A stretch of DNA of 64,000 nucleotides from Druceiella hillmani (GCA_039881145.1 JAYKKI010000038.1:5196501-5260500), one strand, 5' to 3'; shown: positions 1 to 11,270, counted from the first letter of the stretch. Numbers and translations are program-made. Notes: generated from the letters alone by a model not told the origin.

Positions 1-1088
1 AAATTTTTCTACAATTGTTTATTCACTAGCTGTTGGTATTCAAAAATAAAGTCAAAATTGGTGTTCAAAGTCAATTCTTTGGCTCAGCTATGGATAACTG
101 AATCAGAAATTATTATACTTTGATCCATATTTGGAAATAATTGATCATAATAGGAACATAATTGGTCTACAATACCATCCAGCTTGCCTCCAAAAATTAT
201 TTCGGTTTATGTAAATTATTGAAGCTAATAAACATTTTTCAACACTTTATCCTTTAAAAAAATTAATTATTTGGAAATTTATAAAGTTTCCATTTACATG
301 TTTATAATTTTTGCTCGAAAATTGGATACTAAAATGATTATAAAACACCTTTTCAATTTTTGTAACGACTAATAAAGACTCCAGAGGTATAGCCGGATAA
401 ATATGATCGATCAATAATAGAGCTATAGCCGGATAAAATTTGCGTGCATATATGTTATGTTAAAAGAAATCTTGTTGCATGTATTTGCCCTGATATAAAA
501 TCTTCACCTCGAATAGAATATGAAAATTTGCAACGTGGATAATGAATCGTGTGTTTCCGGTTTTCACTTAATTTGATATTTTATGATAGCATATTTTTCG
601 ACTGAAAAATACAAAGCAAAACAAAAATTTTGAATATAATTTACAACGAATCCTGAACTTGCTATGTATAATTTAACAGCAAGTGAATTTTTTTATCTCT
701 TCTTTGGGTTCCACTTAAATTTTGTTGTAAATATAGGTGAATAAGAAACAAGTAAATATTTGTAGCTATTTGGGAATGATGGAGAACTTTAAGAAATTCA
801 GTGATATTTTACTTTTGATCAGTAGCGTATATCAAAGTATGTGTAAGTAAAAGTTGAACATATCATTTCTCTACAAAGTAATATTTATATACATCATTTT
901 TATTCTTTGTTTTCAGTTTATAATAAAAATGAATTTATTCTTAAATATCTAATTTAATTCCTATAATATTGACGGTTTATAAAAGAAAGACCCTCATAAC
1001 AATGTCAAAATCATTATCCAACATTTTAGGTTTAAATTTGTTAACTAATTAACGAAGGTTTATTTGCTGACATTTACTTATTTTTCAG
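1..1088. other. Intron or upstream non-coding sequence of the oxidase gene
   Basis: AT-rich sequence with no supported coding segment. It precedes a clear 3' splice site (TTTTTCAG ending at 1088) and the first visible exon encodes the middle of a protein, so this is most likely intronic. I see no promoter, repeat array or RNA gene in it. Confidence 0.6.
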
Positions 1089-1308
1089 ATTAAATAAATA
1101 TATCGATAAAAATCCAGACATGCAACGTGAAAGGAAGTTCTGGAATTCATATCTCTCATGGTTTGGTAAAAGTGCCAGCGCTTATAACGGAGTTGATAAT
1201 TACGATGAAATATCCACCAAGGGTTTGAATGACTATCGTGAATGCGTCGGTCCACTAGATTTATCCTGGGGCTCAAAGGGTTACAATACATTATTTGATT
1301 TTCTATTG
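1089..1308 (+). CDS. Polyamine (spermine) oxidase-like flavin amine oxidase, internal exon 1 of the visible part
   Basis: This exon encodes 73 full codons from the middle of a flavin-containing amine oxidase of the spermine oxidase/N1-acetylpolyamine oxidase family. These enzymes use FAD to oxidise spermine or acetylated polyamines, releasing an aminoaldehyde and H2O2. It begins after TTTTTCAG, with one base completing the previous codon. It ends before a GTTAGT donor in phase 0, which fits the next exon. The stretch WGSKGYNTLFDFLL near the end matches the family's conserved 'W-G-x-G-Y-x-x-L-x-x-x-L' segment. The N-terminal dinucleotide-binding exons are not in the window, so the gene is cut by the left edge. 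The Met at 1120 is internal, not a start. Confidence 0.85.
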
Positions 1309-1477
1309 GTTAGTTGTAATCATTAAATAGCTCTTCAAACTTTTATTTCTTCCGAGTTAAAAGAAACTTCTCTTCTGTTTCGAATATTGTGCTCAAAAAC
1401 CTAAAATGTGCATAACAACAATGTTTTAATGGTAATTATCAAAACCTTGAATTGAAACCGTTCTCAAATTTCTCCAG

Positions 1478-1659
1478 AAAAAGAAAGACTCCAATCACAC
1501 TGAACTTCAAAGAGATATTGAATTGAATAAAGAGGTGGTCCAAATAAACTGGTTCCCAGGCAAACTAGTCGGTCAAGTTTCAGTTCGGTGCGCTGATGGA
1601 AGCGAGTATACAGCCAAAACTGCAATAATCACTGTATCCATTGGTGTTCTCCAAGAAAG
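1478..1659 (+). CDS. Polyamine oxidase-like, internal exon 2
   Basis: Follows a 169 bp intron with acceptor TTTCTCCAG and opens in phase 0, so it joins the previous exon cleanly. It encodes about 61 residues: a hydrophilic linker (KKKDSN...), then the family's FAD-domain strands, with VVQINW followed by a basic turn and YTAKTAIITVSIGVL. The last corresponds to the conserved 'D-x-V-I-V-T-V-S-L-G-V-L' strand that positions the substrate domain. The donor is AAG|GTTAGA at 1660, leaving two bases of a codon. Open reading continues past the donor but does not resemble the family, so the exon end is set by the motif and the donor. Confidence 0.85.
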
Positions 1660-2064
1660 GTTAGACATTAACTTTTATACTACATGTGGTTTGTATAACA
1701 TTTTAATGTTATCAAAATACGTAGCACAGTTCATCACATGTCGTCTTGTCGCGCAATAATGTTGTCTCTCTAATGTTGTCTATATCTGTTGTCGCGCAAT
1801 AATATACATTGGCGAAATAGGCACGGCCAGAAGTGAAGTACGCAGTGTTACGGGAGGTGTAAAGCAAGTTCAGTAAGCAACCTGAATGCGTGCAAAGACA
1901 TTAGTCTGTGCTATTTAAATATATAACGCACTTACTTTAAAGGAAGTTTACTTTTATAATTATTATAAATAGCTTTTCCTGTATTAATTATACAATTAAG
2001 TTAATAATATTCTTAGAAGTCACGGGTAAAGGTAGTTATTAAACAAAGGTTGACACTTTGGCAG

Positions 2065-2282
2065 GTCAAAATCATTATTCAACCCGAAATTACCGTCTGC
2101 CAAACAACTGGCCATAGACTTATTAGAACTCGGCTCTGTTGCTAAAATGCTCCTACGCTACGATCAGCTCTGGTGGGGTGATTGCAAATACCTGGCTTTC
2201 GTTTGGCAAGATGAAGATATAACAGAACTATCTGAAGAGGACAAATGGCTGGCTAAGCTGTTCATTGCTACTGTATCCGAAG
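2065..2282 (+). CDS. Polyamine oxidase-like, internal exon 3 (with conserved active-site lysine)
   Basis: The acceptor GGCAG|G at 2064 supplies the one base needed to finish the split Arg codon from the preceding exon. The roughly 72 residues include LPSAKQLAI. In polyamine oxidases this corresponds to the 'LP-x-x-K-x-x-A-I' segment, whose lysine contacts the flavin N5 through water. Next come an LGSV-AKMLLRYDQLWW segment (family 'G-x-V-x-K-I-x-L-x-x-x-x-x-W-W') and a WQDED...WLAKLF region. The exon ends at GAA G|GTTTTG, a weak but acceptable donor, leaving one base. The preceding intron (1660-2064) carries a short imperfect duplication, the word GTCGCGCAATAAT at 1748 and again at 1791. Confidence 0.82.
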
Positions 2283-2718
2283 GTTTTGTGTTAATAATTT
2301 CTTGTGCCTATTCCTATCCTAAGTTTGTTTGAACTATTAAACATAGAATTAATTTGAAATTCGATTTTATGAAATGAAGTGATAAGAGAAAAAAAAATTA
2401 AATTAATTTTCTATAGACAATTTGAAAAAGCTCCGTCCAAATACTTATCTCTCTACTTCCACATTTCTATCTTCAATAATAACATTTATATGGCGTGCCA
2501 CTGAATTTATTGTATAATGTTTTTGGTTATGTCTCCTGGCCCGTCATCACTAGATCGCCCTTAGTTTTGTTTAATATATAATTTAAATTTTTCAATTTAA
2601 AAAAAACTTTTCTTCACGATTTTAACAAAATTGAACATCTCACAATACCTATAATATTAAAATAAAACCGATAAAGGATAGAAATTAAATTTTTAAAATA
2701 CTTATTTCTAATTAATAG

Positions 2719-2875
2719 GATCACACAACGTGCTGTCGTTCTGGTTGACCGGTGAGGCGGCAAGGCATGTAGAAACTATATCCCTGGATGTGCTTAAACA
2801 GAAGTTGGACTGGTTCATCACCAAATTCTGTCAGCCCCATTATCCGAAATTACCAACGTCGAGCGAACTCCGACG
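2719..2875 (+). CDS. Polyamine oxidase-like, internal exon 4
   Basis: Starts after AATTAATAG and gives GA to complete a Gly codon. The residues VLSFWLTGEAARHVETIS match the highly conserved family segment 'V-L-x-x-W-L/I-x-G-x-x-A-R-x-x-E', which lies in the substrate-binding domain. They are followed by a helix (LDVLKQKLDWFITKF) and a P-x-x-L-P-x-S loop. The donor CGACG|GTACTT at 2876 leaves two bases of an Arg codon that the next exon completes. GC content rises sharply compared with the flanking introns, as expected for a conserved exon in this AT-rich DNA. Confidence 0.85.
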
Positions 2876-3485
2876 GTACTTATGTGTAGAATTAATTTTT
2901 CGACTCGTAGTGTTTAAAATAATATTTAAATCAGTATTTTTCATTATTTATTATTTTACATCAAATATGTCGCATTATCAATTTAAAATATTTACAGATA
3001 TTTATTATTAAATAATTGAATAATTTCATTACATTCATATTATATGCAAAGTATATATTAATACCATACTAAATCACTTATAATAATAAGCATATAAAAC
3101 AATTAATATTAAAGACTTGCGGTCTAATGTCGTACGAATAAAAGATGTAAAAAGTCATTAACATAAGTAAAATATAAATTAAATTTTAACATTGTATCAT
3201 AAAAATGAATACTCCACTCGCAAGACAATAAACCAAGAAAATTTATCTTAACATTTCGTTTTCGGTACTTCTATTTTAAAACGTTTATTTTAAATAGATA
3301 ACTAAGTTATTATGGCAAAACCTTTGTAAGAAGCTTCGAGAAACTTTTGAGAATATTGCTTCAGTTAGCCGAATCGTAATGTAAATAATTGTAAAGTTGG
3401 ATTGTTATGTAAATAAAAATTAAATAATTTCCCGAAAAATCAAATTTTTTAAAAATGCCATCGTTCTCTCTGTTTTATTTCTCAG

Positions 3486-3720
3486 CTCGATGTGGTATAA
3501 CAACCCACATTTCCGCGGCAGCTACTCATACCATGGGCTAAGATCGGATGAGGTTGAGGACCCTACTCTCGGTCTACGAAGCCCAATAAATCACCCGAGA
3601 ACGGACTCACCATTACTACTTTTTGCTGGCGAGGCAAGTCACGAACATTATTTCTCCACAGTGCATGGAGCCATAGAAACGGGCTGGAGAGAGGCTGATC
3701 GTGTGATAGCATGGCGGTAA
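3486..3720 (+). CDS. Polyamine oxidase-like, 3' exon with C-terminal FAD-binding motif
   Basis: The acceptor TTTCTCAG at 3485 gives the C that completes an Arg codon, then MWYNNPHFRGSYSY. This is the family's 'W-x-x-x-P-x-x-x-G-S-Y' element that packs on the flavin. LLFAGEASHEHYFSTVHGA and GWREADR follow; this is the diagnostic C-terminal FAD-contacting motif of amine oxidases. The five visible exons total about 335 residues; complete family members are usually near 480-550. Reading runs to TAA at 3718-3720, but that stop sits inside CG|GTAAGT, a consensus 5' splice site. The true C-terminus may therefore be on a further exon (see 5445-5552). Both endings are possible; family proteins often end within a few to tens of residues after this motif. 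Confidence 0.85.
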
Positions 3721-5444
3721 GTGTGAGTGAGTACTACCGGCATTCAGCGCAGTGACTTTTGCCTTCAACGTCGTTTCTTTATATTATATCCACACCACAG
3801 AACCGTAACCAATCTATGAAGAAAAAATGCAGTTATACCTCCGTATTTAAATTATGATATAAAATTGGCAACTAAAAACTCGCCACGCTTTCCAGCCATT
3901 TATGGAATGTTAAAATTCTCGAAGTTCTCTGAAAGTGCATATAAAGAGCATGGCGCATTATCTTGTTACATCCATTATATAGAAATTTTACGAAGAGTAG
4001 GTACTTAGATTGCTTTTGCTTTATGAATTCACGATATGAAAGTAAAGACATGTTAATTATGCATCGACCACCATTTTCGACTAACCTTATTTCTCAGGCG
4101 GTAAAAAGTAGTTATTAAAAATCTTTACTAAGTATATGCAGATGCATATTTTGATGTACAGAACACTGATTTTTAAAATTAATGCATTGAAACAGACAGG
4201 CATATTTCCTCGTATATTATATGGTGTGGTTCTAACCATTTATTAGATTTCCGTAACTCAAAAGAGAAAGATAAGTGATTTCGTTATAAAATCACTCATG
4301 TGTCTGTCCCTCTGCCTGTCACAGTCATTTTTCTCAGAAACGACTCGATGCAGAAACTTCAAATTGGCATAGTAACGCAGTATACCGAGCGGCAAACACG
4401 AGTATCTCAATAGCTAACATTAGAAAATATTCATGTGGAAATGTTAGGGGCAAGGATAAATTGAGTAGATGAGGTTTTTAATAGCATATATAAAATGGAG
4501 TATCATTTGAAAGGACTAGTTATAAGAGCCAAGAAACTTTTTTCATAATTTTTTATATTTTATCTTCCGATATATACTGAAAAAAAAATGCAAAAGAAAT
4601 ATGTTCCCCAAATCTTACTTTTGAAACTACTCAACCTAAAATTATGAAATGTAAAACTGTAGCAATAATTCTAGATGTTACATTTTTTTTTTAAATACGT
4701 CATGTTTTACGTCTGTTAAATATTTATAAGTGCCTAAATGTGTACGTAACCACCGTAATACGAGTTTTACCCGTGCTTTACAGATTTTTTATTCAAATAA
4801 ATAACATAGATATATCCTATAAGTTCAGAAATATAATCTACGTCTTCTTAACCTCATCACAGAAATTTCTACTCTTAAATATATCTTAATTTGCAATAAA
4901 TAATTTGTTTTCTGCATGTTTCAAAAAACTCTGCTGTTTATAATTTATTTCTAGCTTCTATTTTATATCCTTGTCCTTTTTTAATTTCCTATAAATTATT
5001 TATATGTTCACTGTTCTTTGAATATCTGATCTCAACTCAAGGAAGCCAATTTTAAATTATTTATAACGTTGTGTAAAATGGCGAGTTTTCTAGTGATGAT
5101 ATACAACGTGATTTGGAAAAAATCATGTTTTTTTCAATTTCTTGATATATGTCAGTAATTACGCGTAAGATTATTCTCAATTAGAGTTTTTTTGTTGATT
5201 TTGATTACGTCACTATACCACTCGTACTACCGAAAAGGCAGGCACTGTGGTCAAATAATTATCACATTTATTCTACACTTTGTCATACACATTATTGTGT
5301 CCATTGGATTTCATATCTTAACGCAAAATAAGACATGGCACATCTCATTCATAAAGCATTTAGACATCGAAGTGTTCCATGTTTATTTTCAAATATATAA
5401 GTACCATATTTTCGAACGTTACTTATTTAAATGTTTATTTTCAC
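3721..5444. other. Intron or 3' flank of the oxidase; non-coding, with one interspersed repeat
   Basis: No gene supported. It contains the degraded repeat listed at 4236-4560 and otherwise AT-rich unique-looking sequence. If the donor at 3717 is used, most of this stretch is the last intron. Confidence 0.5.
4236..4560. repeat. Degraded lepidopteran-type interspersed repeat (TTCCGTAACTCAAAAG / CTGTC family)
   Basis: Contains TTTCCGTAACTCAAAAG followed by a run of CTGTC/CTGCCTGTC words and TTTTTCTCAGAAACGACTCGATG. That order (incomplete adenylate-rich core, CTGTC block, 'CTCAGAAACG' block) recurs in degraded form at 17.07, 31.2, 36.05, 45.03, 47.9 and 62.57 kb, in either orientation. It resembles repeats that are ubiquitous in moth and butterfly genomes. 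The superfamily is not assigned. Confidence 0.5.
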
Positions 5445-5552
5445 CGGGACCTGGCTGAACTAAAATCCTACATGATGCAGAGAACTTGTCTGGAGGCTCT
5501 ACGGTCGCATGCGAGGAACGTGGCTACGACCGACTCGAAGGCGGGGTATTAA
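5445..5552 (+). CDS. Candidate terminal coding exon, possibly the oxidase C-terminus (splice site unresolved)
   Basis: GC content jumps at about 5443 and the frame from 5445 reads RDLAELKSYMMQRTCLEALR, then SHARNVATTDSKAGY and a stop at 5550-5552. It looks like an amphipathic helix with a short tail. Joined to the 3486 exon it would put an 'RDL' just after 'ADRVIAW', comparable to the short extension at the end of vertebrate spermine oxidases (family knowledge; inference). A poly(A) signal lies 190 bp downstream. Against it: the upstream pyrimidine run TTTATTTTCAC ends in AC, not AG, and no AG lies between 5401 and 5445. The candidate needs a non-canonical acceptor, a sequence error, or is a decayed exon. 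Confidence 0.35.
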   Translation, partial: RDLAELKSYMMQRTCLEALRSHARNVATTDSKAGY

Positions 5553-5742
5553 CAACCAACGCTGGCGAAGACGTCGTCTGTGCCTTTGTACGTTTTCCGT
5601 GTGCCAATGTTAAAGTGATATTATATTCATCTCTTCTTGTTAAGTGAACTCTTTATCTAAGGCCTAGCTGCTTCTAAGCCATTAAGCGGGGTGCAGAATC
5701 TCATATCATAGACAATATAATTATTTAATAGAAAAAAAATAT

Positions 5743-5748
5743 AATAAA
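5743..5748 (+). promoter_or_regulatory. Candidate poly(A) signal AATAAA
   Basis: Canonical AATAAA about 190 bp after the stop of the coding-like block at 5445-5552. In such AT-rich DNA the hexamer is frequent by chance, so its value rests on position only. Confidence 0.3.
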
Positions 5749-5759
5749 GACTAAACGGA

Positions 5760-7548
5760 AAGTATCTCTACATCTTAAATATTCCATAAAGCTGCATAGA
5801 GATTGGAGAGGCTTCGTAGAGGTTTAAATGTACTGTATACATCTTGATGCTTCGCAAGAGATTGGGAAAAAATAAACCTTACAGAATAAACTTGCTATAT
5901 CGGTGAGTCTTATCTTTTTCATACCATTTGTTTTTAAAAATTCAGTGTTTCCCCAAATATAAAATGAAACAAAAATAAGAGATTTATTTAATTATTCTGG
6001 ACCCCATTCCCAGCTTACAGACTTACCCAAAGTGTTGGATATGTGCATGTATCCTAAATTCATATTGTTTAAAGATAAAAGTATAAAAAAACAATAAAGG
6101 AAGAAGACCTACAAAAATCAAAGTAACTTAAATTGGCATTATTCTAATCAGTTGAATAATGGTAAACTAAAAGTTCCTAAAGGGGTCAACGGAGTAGAAA
6201 AAATATCCAGACAGGTACATCTCGCAGTACTAGCTTTAAGCAATCTAGGCGCACGGTATACAAGTGAACATTGGAGAATATTCGTGCGCGCTATAAGCAG
6301 ATGAAATCAACTATGATTTCACCCTCTCACGTAACAAACAGAGGCTAAGCCCGCTATTAAAAACAAATATCGAGAGATTAAATAATAATCTAATTATTTA
6401 AAAAAAAGTATTTTCACAAGCAATTAACTTCAGAAATGAAAAGCATTACAGCCAACCATTCCGGTCATAAAATCTGAAGTATTAAATAAACATGGTAACC
6501 ATATATCTTGTAATACAAAAATATACTAATTATCTTTTAATAGTTTATCCAGTATTATGAGAACATAAGTTGAAGCGCAAGTGGAGGCCAAATCACTGTG
6601 ATTGTTTCGGGAATAAAGAGTTAGACAACGTCAGTATTATATCATGAACTTTGTGAGAATACCATAAGACAAATGCCAGTAATATGTACGTCTTCTGACA
6701 GATTTCTTTGATATTACCATGAAATTAGAGGTGATCATCTTTAATCGCATAACGCAGAGATAAAAACTGCAAAGACGACACCGTGAACGGGAGTACGTTA
6801 TCACTGTGCATATTTACTTCCATTAAAATGTGCAATTATGATATCATTATCGCTCAGACTCCATTAGAGTGCTAAGTCGGTACCAATTTGAAGCGGCTCA
6901 CAATTAGATTCGGTATTAATACCCATTAAATCATCGGCAAAAAGAAGGCAACGAGAAGCAGAGAACGTATCAATGACTCCTTTGGCTGACACCATATTGA
7001 ATAATATATGGGCGGGATTTTAAATTTTCAAACTAAATATATTATTTACCAGCCCGAAAATAATTAGGAGAAAATTTTACTAGAGCGGAAGATAAACCTG
7101 CCTTCAATACTTTTACTAGGGGAATATAATGGTAGAATCCGTCAAATACCTCTTTTAATTTCGAAAACCACAGCTACACCACGAGTAAATCACATCTATT
7201 TGACGCCTTCGATTTCGTTCGGTGGTGGGCGGTTTCTGAGTACTTTTTTATAGAATATATATCTATTCCTCAACTCTTGTGTTTGAAATTATTCACATAA
7301 AGTGTTGTGAAATAGACATATATTCCATAAAAGGCGTTGAGAAACCGATCATTAAAACATAATCTACAAAATTAGTGAGATTAGCGACAGTGTTTGTTTT
7401 AACGTAGTAATAAAATTTATTTAAAGAAAAAAATATTGCAATAAATTTAATTAATACCACTAAATGAATTCCAATTAATTATTATTCATTTACAAATAAC
7501 AGGTTTGAATGTCTAATGAAAAGCATGACATTCATAATAAAGGTTGAA
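5760..7548. other. Intergenic, no gene recognised
   Basis: AT-rich sequence without a supportable gene. One open frame without a Met (about 6098-6304) looks slightly coding-like near its end (LALSNLGARYTSEHWRIFVR), but it has no splice sites or relatives I recognise. The remainder shows nothing I can name. Confidence 0.5.
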
Positions 7549-7766
<218 letters not shown>

Positions 7767-8792
7767 CAATAATACTTTAGCATATTTTACTACTTAAATA
7801 GTTAGTTAATTGTGCAAAATTGAATAAAAGCACATTTTCAAAGAGCTATTTAACGTAAAACCTATGTTTTGACAAAAATTAATACCGGTGTCTCAACTGT
7901 CATTTACACATCAATATAATTACTATTAATAACTTACGGTAAAACTTTATCGACATAGACGAAGAAATGAGAAAACTAGCTGAATCTTGCACATCTGGAT
8001 CGTCGTAATTTCAACAACAGCTGAATAGTCTCGGATTCAGCACAACTGTGGGGACCCTCTTTATATGCTTTATGACTTTAAGGAAAGAATCACTACTCCC
8101 CTATACTTAGAATCGGCAAAATTACGTCTTCTTGCTAGTCCAGTCAAAGCAAATATAACTGAAAAGCGAACTGAAAAACAAATAAATTTACATTTTGTCT
8201 TAACTATATCAATAACATCTCTCACAATCATTATGCTTTGTATTTTAACAATCTATTATGTTTTGTATCACTGTATGTATTTTCTTCAGTATTGTATCGC
8301 TATGTATTTTTGGGAATACTCCTTAAGAATCGATTTTCATAGGTAGCGCTCGGTATAAAGTTTTATGAGAAGTAAAATTAGATGTTCAGAGCGTCAGTAA
8401 CGTAGTTTCAGAAGATTGAAAAAAATGTAACCGTTAGGTGGCCTCTCCGCGCAACATTTCTGCGTATCTTTAGAGTGAGATAACAATATGTTTATTTGTC
8501 ATTTTCTTATGGTATAACCGCAATGACGGTGTTTGACACACATAGGCTTGTGTTAATAGACAAAACATAAAACCAGATTAAATCGCGATTACATAAGTCT
8601 AGATTAATATAAATTTTCTTATTATATCTCCAACGGTTCAATACACGCATATTAAACTAGTATTAAGTAACCGAGTTTGGAAAACCAAAAATTAACCGAT
8701 CGAAGATGATAGAAAATAAATAGAACACAAATAAGCACCTAGTGTAAGACGTACAGGAAATGTCATTTCTCTACATCGTAGTTTTTGTTTTT
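7767..8792. other. Intergenic, no gene recognised
   Basis: AT-rich. A 93-codon open frame at 8065-8346 has a strongly hydrophobic C-terminal half but no recognisable relatives and no supporting context, so it is not called. Nothing else stands out. Confidence 0.45.
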
Positions 8793-8954
8793 TGTTGGCT
8801 ATGCTTTTCTCTCTGCTACGCAACGTCATATGTCGTTGGCTAATATGTTGTTGTTAATTTATTTTGATTTAATTAATAAATGATTACAGTTTAATTAATA
8901 AATGATTACAGTTTTAATTAATAAATGAGTACAGTAAAGTGTTTATTTTCATCA
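8793..8954 (+). repeat. Candidate 5' LTR of a Copia-type retrotransposon
   Basis: Begins TGTTGG and ends CA directly before a primer-binding site. The right edge is well supported by that site; the left edge is chosen as the nearest TGTTG and is less sure. The 3' half contains three near-copies of a 21-22 bp unit, TTAATTAATAAATGATTACAG (shortened here: 8870-8934), each with an AATAAA. No matching 3' LTR is seen in the window, so the element is truncated. Confidence 0.55.
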
Positions 8955-8968
8955 GGTTATGGACCCAG
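8955..8968 (+). other. Primer-binding site, Copia style (initiator tRNA-Met half)
   Basis: GGTTATGGACCCAG is complementary to the anticodon-stem region of initiator tRNA-Met. Copia elements prime from an internally cleaved half of that tRNA and place this site immediately after the 5' LTR. It fits the position and the gag remnant that follows. Confidence 0.6.
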
Positions 8969-9064
8969 ACCGACCTGGCCGTAGTCATTCAATTGAAGTA
9001 ATCAGTAATTAAATTTTAAAATCGACCAAGTAGATTTAATCTCAAAATTGCTCGCAGTCGTACA

Positions 9065-9622
9065 ATGAACAAGATGAATACAAATAGTTCCATAATATCA
9101 ATTGAAAAGCTACTGGCCGCGACAATTGGGCGACTTGGAGCATAACCGCCTATTTACAACACGAATAATTATGGGAATATGTCGAAAATGACGCCAGCGT
9201 CAGTGATACAAAAAAGACTCGAAGGCGAAATTGAAACTTATATTATTGTCTCATTGTGATCTCATTTTATACTCGTATGTTCACACTTAAGACACCGAAA
9301 CAGCAAAAGGGGTATGGGACAATTTGTCACAAGCATTTCAAGACTCTGGTCTACTGCACAAGGTCGGTTTATTAAAAGATCTTATTAATACAACATTGGA
9401 AAATAGTACAAGGGTTGAAGACTATGTTAACAAAATCATGTTATCGGCTCACAAGTTAAAAAATATTTCATTTCAAGTGAACGATGAATGGCTTGGAACA
9501 TTGATGTTAGCGGACTTACCGGATATATATAAGCCCATAATAATGGATATTGAGAGTTTGGGTGTAAGAATCACTGCTGATATGATTAAAACAAAACTAT
9601 TACAAGAAGTTAACATTTCAGC
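9065..9622 (+). pseudogene. Copia-type retrotransposon gag remnant
   Basis: Starts at an ATG in MNKMNTNSSIISIEKL, continues as a 'GRDN-W..W' segment after a frameshift near 9115, and becomes a long open frame from about 9312. There WDNLSQAFQDSGL, LINTTLENSTRVEDYV and LMLADLPDIYKPIIM match the Copia Gag (UBN2-type) fold: 'W..L...F.......L...L......E..SV..Y', then 'LL..LP..Y'. At least two frameshifts and several stops make it non-functional. It breaks off at about 9622 where a Helitron fragment begins. The zinc knuckle, protease, integrase and RT are absent. It follows the LTR and primer-binding site in the expected order and spacing. Confidence 0.75.
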
Positions 9623-9624
9623 TA

Positions 9625-9852
9625 CTACGGCATTTTTAATAATTTATCATCACTGTAGTTCGCAGTTGGATCATATTGGAATGCCAAGCGATTGTATGAT
9701 GCCAATGATCTTCGTGTGCTCACGCGTTGTCTCAATCGGGCATTTTCTCTTATTATATTTTGTCTTTCTTCGCTTAAGTTCTGTGAATACACTTGTTGCT
9801 GGCTTGCATGTCTTGTGCGGCGGCCGATGTTCGCACGTCGTCCTCTAGGCAT
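9625..9852 (-). pseudogene. Helitron N-terminal protein fragment
   Basis: On the minus strand an ATG at 9852 opens MPRGRRANIGRRTRHAS and, about 50 residues on, SYNRLAFQYDPTANYSDDK. Both are typical of the N-terminal basic region of insect Helitron Rep/helicase proteins ('MPRGRR...RRT', a run of R/A/Q helices, then 'N.AAF.YDP..DYS'). It ends abruptly at 9625, at the junction with the Copia gag. No Rep or helicase domain follows, so only about 75 of more than 1000 residues remain. The sequence upstream of the ATG (9853 to about 10040) is probably the same element's 5' region, but I cannot see a diagnostic 5'-TC terminus. Confidence 0.65.
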
Positions 9853-10064
9853 TTTGGACTATGGACAGACTGGTGAATTTAACCTCAAATGCACGATCCA
9901 CATAATTTACACAGTTGCAAAAAAATGACAAATGCCTGCTGTTGAAATTGACTAAAAATTTGCACAATACGCGTGATTGTTTTGATGGTTTCCAATTGAA
10001 CTGTTAGGAAACGAATAACTTTAACCTCAATTTCACAATTTCACAGTGAACACAATACCGGTTT

Positions 10065-11270
10065 ATGAACACGGTTAGTGAACACAATAATGATCTCAAC
10101 ATTTTCTTTGCAACTCCGCCCATTATCCTAGACGCTGTAGTAAGATTGGAAACTCTGAATAACATATTGCCTTCCCCGTTCAGTAATAATTTGTTTATTA
10201 CTTCGAACATTTCAGTATCTGAAGTAAAAAAGAATCTTCTCGAAATTAAATCCAAATCCGTTGGCAGTGAAGGACTAAGCATAGATGCTCTTGCTCCTAT
10301 CATTGGCACTGTAGAACCCATCATCACTACTATATTTAATACTTCCAGATTAACCTCTACATTCCCTTGTGAATGGAAGAAGGCGTATATTATTCCTTTA
10401 CCCAAAATATATGCTTCTAACTAGCCCAAAGATTTTTGACCCATAACTACATTGCCACTGCTATCAAAAGTCTTTGAGCGGATTGTACATTCTCAACTTG
10501 CTAGTTTTCTGTATACCGAAAATTTACTTGACCCCCTGCACTCTGGCTCAAAATTAAGGCATAGCACTTTAACTGCACTACTGAAAGTGATTTATGATGT
10601 GCGCCGGCCACGAACAATAATGAAAAAATGAAGTATGTGTTCTTATATTATTAGACTTCAGTATGTGTTCTTATATTATTAGGCTTTCAAGTCTGTGGAC
10701 GTTTATATTTTGATACATTCGCTTAAATCATTAAATTTGTCGCAAGCATGTGTCGATTGGTTCAACTCCTATCTTCGTGACCGTAAACAGGCAATCAAAA
10801 TTTCCGAAAATTATTCAAAGTGGAACAGTCTTATCGCCGGAGTAACTCAAGGTACTCCAGCAGTTTCTCCATTTCTTTTTTCTATTTTTATTGATATCAT
10901 AGTTAAACAACTGTCCTCCAAGTAACATTTAAATGCTGATGATCTTCATAATCTCATGATAAAATTTCTTCACGCATTGATATATTAAGTGCAGGCTAGT
11001 AGACAGGATCTACTGATTAACCCAAATAAATCTCAGGTTATTATTATCGATAGTCAGAAACTTCTGTCCAAAATCACCCCACGACCTCGAACTACGATCG
11101 AAAAACAAGTACCTTCCTAACCCCTCAGCAAAGAACTGAATTTTACGGAGAATCCTTCACCGTATATTCTATTCCATCGTGGAATGAACTGATCACAAAA
11201 ATATAAATTGCGCCCTCGTTGTCTGCGTCCCAAAGTCGTCTCAAATTATATTGTTTATCATAATCGACAG
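10065..11270 (+). pseudogene. LINE (non-LTR retrotransposon) reverse transcriptase, decayed and internally deleted
   Basis: Fragments of one RT read in order in different frames. 10065-10424 holds the N-terminal fingers (VSEVKKNLLEIKSKSVGSEG, then FPCEWKKAYIIPLPK). About 10430-10600 holds the SKVFERIVHSQL and ENLLDPL-SG segments. At 10690-10925 are NLSQACVDWFNSYL and AGVTQGTP...FLFSIFID. About 10925-10950 carries an ADD motif preceded by a stop, and 10990-11050 an INPNKSQV segment. About 11085-11270 reads RTEFYGESFTVYSIPSWNEL, the C-terminal tail common in this LINE group. Stops, frameshifts, a 28 bp duplication at motif A and loss of most of the region between 10980 and 11085 show that it is dead. 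The clade is not assigned. Confidence 0.75.

Noticed and set aside
8065..8346. 93-codon frame with a hydrophobic C-terminal half
   Set aside because: Hydrophobicity is expected from T-rich codons; no relatives, splice sites or context.
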